Below the pieces are notes generated by a model. The model ran no database searches, was not told where the DNA came from, and saw nothing but the letters and a program-made list of their open reading frames with translations. This document shows positions 34,188-46,560 of a stretch of DNA of 64,000 nucleotides, one piece after another; position 1 is the stretch's first letter, and every line of letters begins with the position of its first letter. The DNA is taken from the NCBI GenBank assembly GCA_028641055.1, contig CM054058.1, forward strand, positions 499,241,919 through 499,305,918, given 5' to 3'. The stretch comes from Alopecurus myosuroides (lineage: Eukaryota > Streptophyta > Magnoliopsida > Poales > Poaceae). The translations under genes and the position numbers were made by a program.

Positions 34188-35780
34188 GGTACAAAATTTC
34201 TACAGAATGCTGATAATGAACTTGTCGAGATGGCAGGAGTGAGATATCCATTCTTCGTAATTATGACTATTTTAGGAACAAGATGTCTCTCATTAAAAAT
34301 CCCACCATCCGTTACCAAGCTATTTTTATTGCAAATTCTCGTTTTGCTATAGAAAATGCAAGTGCCGTTGCACACCATGATCTTGCACATCTAACTGCAG
34401 CATTTAAGGATGTTCAATTTAATTTTGGTGCACTTCTTATTCATCACTTTAACCGCTAGCAATCACAAACCAAAGGAAGAATTTGTCGTGGCGGACTTTT
34501 TTACTCATATTTCTATACAGGAGGGGATCAACTTTGATGATTTTGCACCTGTTGTAGGGTCCACTTTGATTGACCCCCCAATATTAGTTTATGCTGGTTA
34601 TTTGAAGATTAACCCTACCAACCATGGCACCCATCATTTTTGTTTAGCTTTTCTAGTAACAAGGACGAGGAAATCGTCCCCTTGCCATTTCCACATGCTT
34701 TTTCTTTCCGCAGTAGGGGAACACAGATAGACCGCGAGAAATATCAAGTGGCTCGCCAAGAAGCTGGATTGGACCCTCAGGAGCCAGCTGAGGAAGGAAG
34801 ATGGGAGGACTATGCTGCCCAAGAGGATCACCTCCAGCAACCAGGAGGCACGTGAGGTGATTGGGGATACAAAGCAACACCACCGCCACAACAAGGACAC
34901 GGTAATTTCGTCGACCGCTCATAATATACTGAGCTCGTGGGATGAGTGGGAGAGGTTGAGCTAGCACTCCAGGGTGTGAGCGTCAACTCCGACTATCTCA
35001 ACACAAGCTTCACCAACTTCATGAACTTGTGTGGACAGAACCCACCACCACACGGCGGCAACCAATATCCCAGTTAGGCCAAAAGCCTAATCTTGGGGGA
35101 GGTGAGAATTCTCCACACTTTTGCATTCATGTTTATTTCATGTTTTTATTTGTTTTACTTTGTTTTTTTAGCATGTTTAATTTTAGCACTTGCATTCTTA
35201 TTCAAAAACACACAAAATTATAGTTTGTTTATCGTTGTTCTTAAAAAAACAAAAAAATTAGATTACCCTTTTATTCGTTCTTTCTTTTATTTGAAAACCA
35301 CAAAAAAATAGTTAGAGATTTTGTATATAATATTTTCTTTCTCTTTGTTTATGTTTTTATTTTTGTTTCACAGAGAAGCTGAGCTCGTATGAGATAGCAA
35401 GGAAAATAAAATGGAAGATGGATCAAACAAGGCACCAAACTAGCAAGAGGAAGTATGTCACTCTCGTTTTCCTAGCTCTTGCAAGATTAAATATGATGAT
35501 ATTATTTCCCTATCTAGTTCGTTAGCTTTAAGAATTTTTCCTTCAATGCTAGTCTCACTGTTTTTTACTTTATGAAATATGCACTATCCAAACTTTAGAA
35601 AAAAAAAATATTGATCAAATTTTGTGAATGAGCTGAAAAGAAAGAAATAAAGATTATTCATTCTTGTTGAAGTATGAATTTGATTTATCCTCCACACCGT
35701 GACACTGTAAGATTACATTGCTACTGCTAAAAATGGTGCTAACAAGTTGTGAACTACTTGGTGTTATCATATAGAAAGTC
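34188..35780 (+). other. Decayed 3' part of the older element, no intact gene
   Basis: Fragments still readable as protein occur at about 34270-34450 (KNPTIRYQAIFIANSRFA) and 34680-34855. AATCTTGGGGGAGG at about 35087 looks like a polypurine tract, but no LTR start follows; sequence from 35100 to 35780 is AT-rich without features I can name. Confidence 0.45.
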
Positions 35781-35786
35781 AACTTC

Positions 35787-36020
35787 AACTACGACAACAA
35801 GTTTAGTCCAACGATTAAGCCAGCCAACATTCGTGTGGTTATCTCTCTATCTCTCTTGTTGTGTCTTGTGGTTGGACATTTCGCCAGATTGATCTTACCA
35901 ATGTCTTCCTTCATGGGTTCTAGTCTAAGGTTGTGTATATGCAGAAACCACATGGTTTTGAGGATGATCAATATTCTCCTCACATATAGTTTTAAGAAGT
36001 TTACTCGAGCTTCGTATGCT
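35787..36020 (+). pseudogene. Ty1/copia reverse transcriptase fragment
   Basis: Reading the plus strand gives FSPTIKPANIRVVISLSL, then after frame changes a W-T-F-RQIDLTN-like segment, FLHGF and VYMQKPHGFED. This matches the conserved copia RT order (FSPVVKxxTIR ... QxDVxNAFLHG ... VYMxQPPGF). Frame changes at about 35860 and 35905 show decay. It is only about 75 codons long and unconnected to other copia coding sequence here. Confidence 0.7.
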
Positions 36021-36028
36021 CATATGCT

Positions 36029-36183
36029 CTGTCCAAGATATCAGCCGATATTTTGGTAAATCGGACAATTTATCGCTTACTGGTGTCTGGCCAATAAGAT
36101 AAATCGGCATATATTCCGGCCAATATTCCGGTAAACCGGCCGATTTACCACTTATCGGTGGTCGACCGGTAAGTTTTCGGTAA
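36029..36183. repeat. Cluster of CGGTAAATCGG-type words in both directions
   Basis: Within 155 bp the words GGTAAATCGG, CCGGTAAACCGG, CCGATTTACC, TTATCGGTGG and GACCGGTAAG occur, making overlapping dyads. It might be the core of a decayed foldback element; no clear ends or target duplication are visible. Confidence 0.4.
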
Positions 36184-36229
36184 GAGATATCTTGAAGAGT
36201 GCTCGTATGAGTGGCCTTCTGCATTAGTT

Positions 36230-37775
36230 TGATTTTGGTACAAGTTTTATGTGTGTGTGAGAGAGAGTAGGTACAAAGTCCAATCGATGTGTTTTCTCCC
36301 ATGGGGGCTTGAGTATATATAGTGGGAGGACAAATAGACCTACCCCATAGGGGGCTAAGTCGGTTTGGGCGCAGCAAGGCTAGCTGCATCCCCTCCCCTA
36401 GCCCAACTTGGATTGGACACCCAATGTTGGACGTCTTCTCCCTTCCGACTATTTTCCTTCCTTATGTGTTCCTTTAATTTTGGCTTTTTTATTTCTATCC
36501 AAAATAAAAAAGGAATATTCCGGCGGAGGTTCTGCACCATGTATGTGGAACTTAGGCCCACTTGGCATCCACCCAATACTTGGGTGCTACCCTGGAGCAT
36601 TTCTGCCCCCTTCGACACTCCCCCTTCTCATATTTCCTCTGAAACTCTTCGGGAACCCTATGACCCCTATAGATAAAATCATCGACCTTATCCACTAATG
36701 TTAGAAACATATTTCTAACATTCTAGGACATCTCATGTCCTCCGTATCTCTCTGAAATAATTCTTCCCTCTCCCGACATTATTTCTCTCTCTCTCTCATA
36801 GTAACTTCACCGGAACAACTCCGAATGACTCCAGAATTGTTCTTGTGACATCGGAATGAGTCCGACCATTCTCAAAACTACTTAGAATACCATTAACACT
36901 ACCAATCGAAGTTTGAAATAGCTTAAGCATATGATCATTAACGGTTCATCAACACACATACATGTTAGGGAACTTACCGAACAATAACCAATAGCGGAGC
37001 CATGGACGCCCATGATGCCTCATGTGCGTTCATGATGGACGAGTGAAACTTCAAGTTACTACTTGAACTTATCCCCTTAACTGCATGAGACCAACGATAT
37101 CATGAGGTGAGATAATGTGATTTAGTTTGATCAAACTCTTTGATCATAACACATATAAAAACTCATACTGATTATGTTCTCCAATCTAATACATATCCCC
37201 GATGTCCTTGTGAAATCACATTGTGTCTGGCCCAAGAATTGGTTGATATTGGGCATACTGATAGGACCCAGAGGATGTATCTCTCCATCGTTTGGAGGAG
37301 TTAAGTACTATTCCTGAATGATCTCGGTTCACATTACATATTCTGCATTATACCCAAATGTCAACGTTATGATCTCCTCTTACTGTAGACGGTTGAAGAC
37401 ATTCAAAGCATAACTATCGAATATGCAGTCACTAGATATTATCCTAGTATATGAATTCTAGTCAATGCAAACTACATACTATCTTTGCTAAATCATTAGA
37501 ACTGTTTATCTCTTCGCAAGATCATATATCTTAGGTTTGTTCAGTACTACTGTTACTTTAACAATAAACCCTTATGGTTGCTAGACTTATCAAATTCCAA
37601 TGAGGAAAATGTAATCACCTCACAAGACACAATCTAATATTAGAGACAATATTAGGAATACTTGTTTGTTTGTATCTTCACATCCGCACATAGGTTTTCC
37701 TTCTAATATAATAATGAAATTCGGGATAGAATAATAAACTCAAAATTGTTGTCTCTACGGCATATCTCCAACAGT
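36230..37775 (-). mobile_element. Minus-strand Ty1/copia LTR, diverged
   Basis: On the minus strand it starts TGTTGGAGATATGCCGTAGA at 37775, the start motif typical of large Triticeae copia LTRs, and inside the element (37776 on) comes the purine tract motif GTGCAAGTGAGAGAC. The inner end near 36230 is vague. A block at 36600-36740 (CCCTATGACCCCTATAGA) recurs at 39045-39070 in the second LTR-like stretch. Confidence 0.55.
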
Positions 37776-38200
37776 CTCTCACTTGCACTAGAGTTAATAA
37801 TACTTTAGTTAGTATGATTCCATAACACGTATGGAAGTTCGATGTTACTTACACTTTTCATGTGGTTCTTTAGACCATTCCTTTTCACCTTTTTGATCCA
37901 ATCAACTTGTGATAAACTTGCATTTTATTTATTAGGAATTGGAATTGTGTGAATCAGGTTCCTTAGTAGCATTAATAATTATAATGTCTCTGAATTTTAT
38001 TATCATACCGTCTTTTCAAACCTCACTAAGTTGAAAGACTTTTATCCAATAACTTACAATCCACAATCTCACACATTGTGTTGCAACTATCCTTAAAAGT
38101 ATTGTAGAGTCTAGTCATAATACACTAATGTTGATGATACTGGGTTTCATCTATAGGAACTTAATTTTTTTGCCACACAATCTACGCAACCGCTAAGATC
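37776..38200 (-). mobile_element. Short copia internal remnant
   Basis: Begins with GTCTCTCACTTGCACTAGAG, the complement of a copia polypurine tract region, and continues as AT-rich noncoding sequence. No gag or pol is readable. If the stretches on both sides are its two LTRs, most of the interior has been deleted or this was a non-autonomous copy. Confidence 0.45.
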
Positions 38201-38619
38201 TATCTATGAAGATACACGTGAATAGAAATTCTCACACCTAGTTTTGAGATTGTGTATCAAAAACCGTAGAAGCGGAAGAGATCTCTGTGACGACATCGAT
38301 GAAGCATGTTGCAGATCCTCACGCGCAAGTCTATGGGTGAGGATGTTGCTGACTTCCCGTATGCAACACGTTGATCCAGCAGAGTGAGGGTCTCACGTAT
38401 TACCTCTAAGAGTTCGCACACATATGTTGGGACTAGTTTTGCAGCGCTTCGCCGTCCAGGACTAGACGACACATGTGTATATGAAGGTGGAGTTCTCAAC
38501 ACATGAGAGATATATCAACTAGAAGTTAGATCTAATTGGGAGAGCACACTACAAAACCCCATTTATAAGAAACTCTAATTCAATTAGAGGGGTTCTAACT
38601 ATACCCTCTAATTCTACCA

Positions 38620-38665
38620 GAGAGAGAGGGAGGGTGGAGGGAGAGAGAGAGAGAGAGCGAGACAC
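38620..38665. repeat. GA-rich microsatellite
   Basis: Interrupted GA runs (GAGAGAGAGGGAGG and a later run of about ten GA) lie in the copia LTR-like stretch. Confidence 0.8.
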
Positions 38666-39206
38666 ATAGAGAGAGCCAATTGATATGTTTTTATCTTGAG
38701 GTTTGGGGTCCATTTGTAGGCGGCGGAGGGGACAGACCTTCCTTGGGACGACGGAGTCCCTCCCCAATCCACAATGAGGTGGCCACACCACCCTCCTATG
38801 AGGAATCAGATTGGACTCCTATATGGAGTTCAACTCCCCCTCCTTTTTTTCCTTTTCCTTTTTCCCAATTGTATATTTTCTTTTCTCTCTTAATTGAAAA
38901 TGGAAAAATTAAGGAGGAGCAATGTGCCTATGTGTGGTGCCCTAGGGCCCACCTGACGGCTCCCAATATGATAGGTGCGGCCATGGGGGCAATCCTGTCC
39001 CCCTCCAGCACTCTGACTTGTCAGTTTTTTCCCGAAACTCTTCTGAAACCCTATGACCCCTATAGACAAAACTATCAAACTTATCTAATGATGTTAGAAT
39101 ACATTTGCAACATCTCGGGACATCTCATGCCCCCCTGCACTTTCTCCGAAAAGTTTGCAGCTTTATTTTCTCTCCCGGAAAAACTCTAGAATAAATCAGG
39201 CTGAAA

Positions 39207-39900
39207 ATGGGGAGCAATCCGCACCAAACTCGCCCCAACCCCACCATGCAAATCATCTCACTGCCGCACCAAACAAACCCACAAGTTAATCCTTGGCAGC
39301 CAACCCGCAAGTGTCTTTGCCCCAAACCGCACCAAACCATTTGTTGTTTGTGGTTTGAAACTTACATCACTGTCCACGTACAACCACAAGGCCAACTAAA
39401 TTACTATGTACTCCTACAGTTGTACTACACGAGCATCTAGGTGTTTGCGACTCCGGGAGGTTGAGCCTATCGCTGTGTGAAACTTCCACGAAGGTGACAG
39501 GCGCCATCTCGCCATCGAGCATCACGTGTAGGGCGTACCACGAGCAGGGGCGCGCAACAGCCGACAAGTCACATGAGAAAATGATGGCGCTGCCGAACAA
39601 TGAGGAGAAGCGCATTGGAATCGGCAAGAGCACGAAGTACAATGAGGGATGGGTAGGGGTCGCGTACGATTTGGATCGCGAAAAGGATGCGCCTGTTCCA
39701 AGTTGACGGATTGGGGGCGTCTTGGACGATTGAGTGGGTTGAACCCACGGGTTCATGCCATTTCAGTTTGCTTTTTTCATAACTAAACCGCACCGTACGA
39801 GTTCATTATTTTGTTAAGGCCACACCGCTCCGATCCACTTTGTTGTTTGCAACCATTCAGACCGATCGAGCCCACAACAGAACCAGCACAAAAAATACCA
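39207..39900. other. Inserted stretch with repeated AACCGCACCAAAC words
   Basis: The words CCGCACCAAAC (39219, 39264, 39329) and AAACCGCACCGTACG (39784) bracket a GC-richer piece with a 129-residue minus-strand frame (39367-39756). Word repetition near both edges suggests a DNA transposon that may carry a gene fragment, but I cannot define inverted repeats or a target duplication. Confidence 0.3.
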
Positions 39901-40945
39901 TTACGAAACACACCATTCCCAGGTTGAGGAATAAATTCCGTCAGCCCACATTATAAATTCTCTCTAATATATATATAATATATCTATCATGCAGAAACAC
40001 CATTTCTATGATACAACTTGTTGATCCCGACCTACCAATATACACTTAAATCGGACCTAATTTAAGTGTTTTACCCCTATAGGTCCGATAGTGTGTGGAC
40101 ATGAAACCGAAAACTTTACTTTTCAATGATCAATAGAGGATCCATGGACGCCAATATTGACTCTCACTTACTATGCAAAAGAAAATTTGTTGAATCTGTT
40201 GGCTATTATACAATATTCCCATTACCCGCGATACCGAACTTACCTAAGACTATGGATTCTGGTATTGCCGTGAAACAATTTTTGGTTCACTATACGTTTG
40301 TCTATCTCGCTAACCGGTAAGCTTCCTTTTACTTGTTACATCCCAGATGATATATCATCATCACGCATTGTATGCAGAACATATGGATATCAAGAATACC
40401 GAGTGGGCCCAGGCTTGTATCTCTGTTTTTACGGAGGAGTAATTTCCATCTCAGAATATCAAAATAATATACTAGTTTATATTTACCCGGTGGCTACCGT
40501 TATTTTTACCCAGTTTACGGTGTGATGATTGATAGTACCAAAGTAAAACATCCAGATTATACAACCCGATAACCTCGTGGTCAAAGGATATATTGTAATA
40601 TAACTGTGTTGTGGTATGTCACTAAGGACAAAGACATCACAATGGAATCTCTTAGAATATCAACTACTAGATTATACCCAACCATATTGTTACATTCAAA
40701 CAATATTCTATTCATTGATGTTGAAATTTAACAATATCGTTGACCAAGAAAACACAATAATCAAGCATCCAATGAATTAGTCGTAAAATGCAAGACTGGG
40801 ATTTGATTCTTTCTTCATGTCATGAGCGTGAGTTTTCCTCTGAGTCTCGTATTCAGGAGCCACGTAAGTTATAGCATAGTAACATGAATCATAATTATTA
40901 AACAAATGTATAAATATTATTACCTTTTGGGCATACATCCAACAG

Positions 40946-43186
40946 ATAATTATACAACATACAATATTATAAATTAAATAATCATAATCTTTACCTAATA
41001 ATAAAGGCATTAAGGTTTCTGCCAAAATTTTCGTCCAACACAAATTTAATTTTTTGCCCTCCCACCAAATCACATATTACTGCCCAATAGCCATTGTACC
41101 GGTTCATCTATAGAAATTACGAGGATTGCCACCGGTCAGCACGAAACCGCACACAACCTCGCCGCCTATCTCTGTGGATCTGGATCTCCTCAATTGTTCC
41201 AGGAGCCGGCGGTCATGGTGCCATAGGAGTGGCAGGAGGTGCTGGGAATTCGGTGTGGAGGACTTTCCCTTCTACCCGTGAGAGCGCGACGCACTAATCT
41301 GTACTACCCTGTGGGGAAGGAGCCCGTTCCGAACTTCTCTGATGGCGTCATGCTTAGGCCGGTGCCATGGCCTGCGCTGCACACAGCCCGTAGCGTGACG
41401 ATCGGTGGCTGCGGAGCACTCTTGCGGCGTGACCCTGGCACATTCCCATCAACAAACTAGAGGCGGACGCGAAATACTTCAGATCACAGCAGCGCCTCCG
41501 TGAGCATCATCAAGGGCGTGCAAATCCCATCTCTCAAGCGCTCAAATCCAGACCAAAACCAACTCGGTGATGCAAGAATGATGATTTCGGAGGATTCAGG
41601 AACCGAATAGGTAGGAAACGGCCTAGACGAATATGTAGAGAAACGGCGTCCTTAATCCAAATCGCCCATGTCTCGCCGTACGGCCCTGAACACCAAGCTA
41701 TTGCGCATCCAACTCAATGCGCCGAACTACAGCTTGTTCAGCCCTTACCTTGCCCTGCTGCTGGTGAGAAACAATTAGATAGGGAACAAGCTGGAGGTGA
41801 TGTGGGAGGGAGGGAGCCCGGGAGGACGAAGGGGATTTGAAAGGAGTGTGGTGTGCAGCGCGTTTGCCCCCCTTTGGTGTTTTTTTACACGGGATGAGCC
41901 ACCTGCTGATATGCTGATGTGAATAACACCAACATGCATGAGCAGGTGAGGAAACTCTGTAGTTTTCGTTGCCAATCATTGTTAATTACTGCGTTGTACT
42001 TATGTCTTGGAGCATTGCCTCCTTTCGCCCAAAAATACATATGTGAGTAAACATCTCACATTATTATTTGAAACTTTACAAAATCCATCAATTTGTTTTA
42101 CACTTTGTAATACCACCATAAATAATTACATGAGAAACATCTCACCATAATATTTAAAATTTAATTACAAATAATTAAGTGTATTTATAAGAAGACTTCT
42201 ATTTAATTTATTCTCCTTTATACTGGTTGACTAAATAATTTAGCACACTGTAAACTTTCTAGTTCTTATGTGCCCATTCATGACAATGTGATTGGCCAAA
42301 TCAAATTTGTGACTTGAGCTTAACCCTTTATTTGCACAGAGTGACTACGAAGGTCATGTTTATAATATCACGTCATGCTTACTTTTGAACAAATTCCTTT
42401 GTCTCATGGTTTTTGTGATTCATAATTTCTTTCAGAATCGCACTTAGCGCACTCATCATAGTCATGTTTATTAAACTTCTTAGTCTCTATCATAGATTCC
42501 GAATTTCATAAGACATTTTCTGACAGTTCATTTAATTTTTTTATCCTTTTGCGAGGTATTCAATTAGGCCTAGACAAATTAAAAGATCATATCCAGCTCC
42601 CACTAACTTTTAAATCTCTTCTCTTTGTATAGTGAAAACGAATAACTTCGTCTTTGATTAATACAACTAACTTAACACTCATAATGTAATATTTCAGATT
42701 ATTCTGGTAATATGAAACTAATTACTCTTAGAAATTACTTTTCTACTTTGATCCAATAACAACACCAAGCAATGGATAAGTGGCATTTGAGCAACAAGTG
42801 AGACATCGGCTGCATAGAATGATTCGGCCATCCATGGTGGTCTAAGCGGTCGACGTCCAAACATGATTTCGGACGATTGGCCATGAAATAAACATGCACT
42901 TTGGGAGGAGCGCAGTTCATACAAACTATGGAGTTCGTCAAAGTTCCAGTTGACCCTAAAAATTGGGCCTAGTAGGCTGAGGACAAGGAGTAAGTTGAAC
43001 ATTCTCACGGAGTTGAAGCTGGGATGTGAATCCCCAAAGGCACGCGAATTCCTGGATTTGATGGACAGAAATTTTGTTGGAATGGTCAATTTGAAGAATC
43101 TATACATTGTCCAGAGTAGCCAGCCCACACACCATTTTTTTCTTCTTAGACAAGGCGTAACTGGTACGGTATTTTCCTGCTTGTAA
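40946..43186. other. No confident gene: GC-rich stretch, AT-rich stretch, LRR-like scrap
   Basis: 41090-41900 is GC-rich with short gene-like frames on both strands but none convincing. 42000-42720 is AT-rich; phrases such as CATATCCAGCTCCCACTAAC resemble copia 3' noncoding sequence. 42950-43150 on the plus strand reads LNILTELKLGCESPKAREF and MVNLKNLYIV, which could be a scrap of a leucine-rich-repeat gene, without neighbours to support it. Confidence 0.35.
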
Positions 43187-43785
43187 TTTTTTTCCAACTA
43201 GGCTAGCCCCTTTCTATTACTCTCATAACAGAAATAACAGGTTCTTACAAGATAAAGAAGGGACAGAAAAGGACAGGAAACGAGTCCAGCTAGAAAAGGG
43301 GTATCGCACAGGAAACCCGCTGAAAGTGCTCGATCTCGAGCACCCCTACGGGGCAAAAACCTGTCGATAGAATTCCCCTCTGACCTAACCAAACAGAAGG
43401 AGTTCAAAATATCCTCACAGCAACACGAACAAAAATCTCAATACGAAATCAAACTAACAAGAAACCAAAAAAAAGCACCCACACTTCCTTGCACTGGCCA
43501 AAATGAATTGCACAGCGTCTTCAAAACCAGTCAAGTAGCCAGACGCATAGAAACAACAACTTCAGCCTTCCATCATCAACACCCCTCCTGCTGTAGTAGT
43601 CGTCGATGTCCCCCCGCCAATAGCTCTCTCCTCAGTCAGAGACACATCCAACTTCTTCAGCTGCGACGCACCCTCGGTAATGGCCTCCTTCTCCTCCTCA
43701 GGATACAAGCCTGCCCAATATATCAAATACAAGAAAACTGTGAAGATAATAGTGAGAGGCGTTCGCAGCACATACTTATTGAACG

Positions 43786-44241
43786 TCACTTTATTTCTAG
43801 CTGTCCAAATGGCTGAGCAAACAGCTTATAGCACGAGATTATAATACTTTCTCCCTCTAGGAAAAAATGAGTAAAACCAAATGAAACATTGCCACAAAGA
43901 TTTTGGGTAAGATTGGGTGCCAAAAACTCCTCCCATAGTACCCCACACTGTATTTGCTGTAACACAAGAGAAAAGGAGGTGATTGATAGTCTCAACATTC
44001 TGACAAAAAGAACACCCAGGATTTCCCAACCAATTCTTTTCTTCATATGTTCCCGAGTTAGGATAGCATCCTGAATTAATTGCCGCGTGAAAATCTTAAT
44101 TTTCAGTGGCCTTTTGGCCTTCCACAACCACTTATAGTTAGGGCCAGCAACAGTTTTTTCAATATATTTATAAACCGATTTCGTAGAGAATCTCATATTT
44201 TTGTTATGTTTCCACACCACCTGATCATTAGTATCACCCAA
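43786..44241 (-). pseudogene. LINE RT C-terminal zinc-binding region (zf-RVT type)
   Basis: The frame reads VWKHNKNMRFSTKSVYKYI and YKWLWKAKRPLKIKIFTRQ, the start of the zf-RVT domain found after the RT of plant LINEs. The cysteine part (CSFCQNVETINHLLFSC) is in another frame (43826-44029), so a frameshift near 44010 has broken it. Confidence 0.8.
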
Positions 44242-44750
44242 GGGTACACCCCTTGCTGCCCCCGAATTTTTTCCCTAAGTTCTTTAATCTCAGGAAACAG
44301 TCGACGTCTAAATGTCAATTCAAAATTCCTGTCAGAATAATCACCCACAGATATGCCCTGCTGCTGACATATGTTGAACAACACAGGGAACATCTCTGCC
44401 AGAGGTTTATCCTCGAGCCACGGGTCCAACCAAAACCTCACCAGGTCCCCTTTATTGAAAATAATTTTTCTCCCTGACATATAAATCTCTTTAACCTTCA
44501 ACAGATTCTTCCAGGCTAGTGAATCATGGAATCTCACCCCCACATTAGCCAGGGTTTTGTTTTTAAGATATTTGGCCTTAACATTATCCTGCCAAAGACC
44601 CTTTTTAGTTTCAAGTTTCCACCACCGCTTTGCTAGGAGACTAATATTTTGTTTCCTTAAATCTTTCACGGCCAGGCCCCCTTTAGAAGTAGACCTACAG
44701 ATACTTCTCCACCTAACCATATGATACTTTTTTTTTGAATTCCTTGCCAA
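44193..44750 (-). pseudogene. LINE polyprotein segment between RT and zinc region
   Basis: The 185-residue frame reads MVRWRSICRSTSKGGLAVK, LLAKRWWKLETKKGLWQ and FWLDPWLEDKPLAEMFP, all typical of the connector after the RT in plant L1-type LINEs. It overlaps the next frame downstream, so at least one indel separates them. Confidence 0.82.
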
Positions 44751-44865
44751 AAGAACCTCCTCGTATGCTTATTTAGCTTTTCAATCATAGTTTTTTTTAA
44801 CCAAAAACATGGACGTATAATAAGAGGGGATCCCAGAAAGACAGGCCTTAAGCAATGTTAATCTG

Positions 44866-44870
44866 GCCCC
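44866..44870. repeat. Left target-site duplication GCCCC
   Basis: GCCCC before the LTR start at 44871 is repeated at 51377-51381 after the right LTR. Confidence 0.95.
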
Positions 44871-46284
44871 TGATACGTCTCCAACGTATCCATAATTTCT
44901 GATGTTCCATGATGATATTATGCCAATTGCTATATGTTTTCTCCCTTCTTTATGTCATTTTTTTCGATTTTCCGGACTAACCTATTGACAAGATGCCACA
45001 GAGCCAGTTCCCTGTTTTCTGCTGTTTTTAGTTCCAAAAAAGTTGTTCTGGAAATATTCCCGGAATTGGAAAATTCGAAGCCCGGAAGTCTTAGAATTCC
45101 CGAAGGTTCCACGGAGTCCCGAAGAGACCCGGAGTGGGGCCTCAGGGGGGCCACACCATAGGGAGGAGCCCCCTTGGCCGCGTCGGGGGGTGGTGTGGGC
45201 CCCCCAGGGCTCCACCGCCTTTGCCCTTTCGCTTATTTATTCCCCTCCGAGGGAAAACACTAAAAGAATCGGCCTTTTCCACGAAAGACATCCGTAGCTC
45301 CGCCGCCACCACCGACAAGTTTCGGGGGACAGATCTCTGTTCTACCACCCTGTCGGGACGGGGAAGTGCCCCCGGAAGCCATCTCCATCGACTCCACCAC
45401 CATCTCCATCGCCGTTGATGTCTCCTATGATGAGGAGGGAGTAGTTCTCCCCCCGGGGCTGAGGGCTCTACCGGTAGCTATGTGTTTCATCTCTCTCTCC
45501 CATGATGTGATCTATATGTGATCGTGAGCTTTGTAATCTAGTTGAATTCGTAGATATTATTCTTCATCTATTATGCTACTCAAGTGGTTTTTGTTATGAG
45601 ATCTCCGTAAACACTTTGATCATGGTGTAAAGGTGACAGTGTGTGCACCGTGTGGTTTAGCATTATATTTATATTTTGTGTTGGATAACCCTATGAAATT
45701 ATGGTGTTTGCGTGGAACCATCTGGGTCCCATGGTGATAGCGTGGGGGTTACTTAGTTGGGAAATTTCTTACTCTAAGGAGTGTTGTTAAAGCCCTACGC
45801 ATGGATTAGTGTTGTTATTCGACCGGAGAGTGGTTTGGAGTAGCATAGTGAAGAAATGGTATTTATTAATTCAAATATGTGATCATTGTTGAGAGTGCCC
45901 ACTAGTGAAAGTAGGATCCCTAGGCCTTGTTTCCAAGAATTGAAACACCGTTTTCCGCCTGTTCTGCTACATGTTTGCTTGCTTCCATATTTATTTCATA
46001 TTGTTGTTATTACTTATAACTATCCTATTACTCTCATTTCACTATTTCTTCACCGAACTAGTGCACCTATATACCTGACAAGTATATTGGGTGTGTTGGG
46101 GGACCCAAGAGACTTCTTGTATCTTAATTGCAGGGTTGCTTGAGAGGGATATCTTTGACCTCTACCTCCCTAAGTTTGATAAACCTTGGGTGATCCACTT
46201 AAGGGAAACTTGCTGCTGTTCTACAAACATCTGCACTTGGAGGCCCAACAATGTCTACAAGAATAGAAGTGTGCGTAGACATCA
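44871..46284 (+). mobile_element. 5' LTR of the non-autonomous element
   Basis: Starts TGATACGTCTCCAACGTATC and ends GCGTAGACATCA. The first 20 bases contain the dyad GATACGT..ACGTATC. A GC-rich piece with CTTGGCCGCG (about 45174) and a TATA-like CTTATTTATTCC (about 45232) mark the promoter region. Confidence 0.92.
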
Positions 46285-46294
46285 AGCTCTTTTC

Positions 46295-46312
46295 TGGCGC
46301 CGTTGCCGGGGA
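46295..46312 (+). promoter_or_regulatory. Primer-binding site, tRNA-Asp type
   Basis: TGGCGCCGTTGCCGGGGA lies ten bases after the 5' LTR. It is complementary to the 3' end of plant tRNA-Asp, the usual primer in Athila-type elements. Confidence 0.92.
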
Positions 46313-46560
46313 GGTAAGGTAAAAGGTTTTCACATCCTCGGTTGTGAGTGCTCGAAGTTATTTCCTTTAGATTCTGCAATTATATCATTTTGTTTCTTGT
46401 TTTCACTAGTTAGCCTTATTTTCACTTGTTCCTTGTTTTTTATTTTTACTAGTTAAGATTAATGTAAAACAACAAAAAATTGTAGGGAACTTTAAAATCT
46501 TTATCTTGAGTTAGGACATGAAGTGTTTGAAGAGAAAATTAAAAAACCTATGGAACTTTA

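Larger units (their letters stand above)
38200..40945 (-). mobile_element. Second minus-strand copia LTR-like stretch, interrupted
   Basis: On the minus strand it starts TGTTGGATGTATGCCCAAAA at 40945. It holds the phrase AATAGAGGATCCATGGACGCC (plus strand, 40132), corresponding to AATAGCGGAGCCATGGACGCC at 36990 in the first LTR, and the shared CCCTATGACCCCTATAGA block at 39050. I infer the two stretches are relatives, perhaps the two LTRs of one old element. A GA-rich microsatellite lies at 38620-38665. Sequence at about 39200-39900 looks inserted. Confidence 0.45.
43187..44865 (-). mobile_element. LINE, 3' half (minus strand)
   Basis: The minus strand ends in GGCTAGCCTAGTTGG followed by seven A (43187-43194), a LINE-type tail after a 3' untranslated region with GCTCGAGATCGAGCA (43328-43343). 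Upstream lie C-terminal LINE polyprotein fragments. The element is interrupted at 44866 by the 44871-51376 insertion; flanking GCCCC repeats prove it continues at 51382. Confidence 0.8.

Noticed and set aside
37776..38200. copia gag or pol between the two LTR-like stretches
   Set aside because: No readable protein in any frame; only noncoding sequence near the purine tract.
39367..39756. 129-residue minus-strand ORF as a host gene fragment
   Set aside because: No recognisable domain and overlapping frames on the other strand; kept only as part of an inserted stretch.
42718..43197. 159-residue minus-strand ORF
   Set aside because: The opposite strand is the one that looks faintly protein-like (LRR-type), and neither is convincing.
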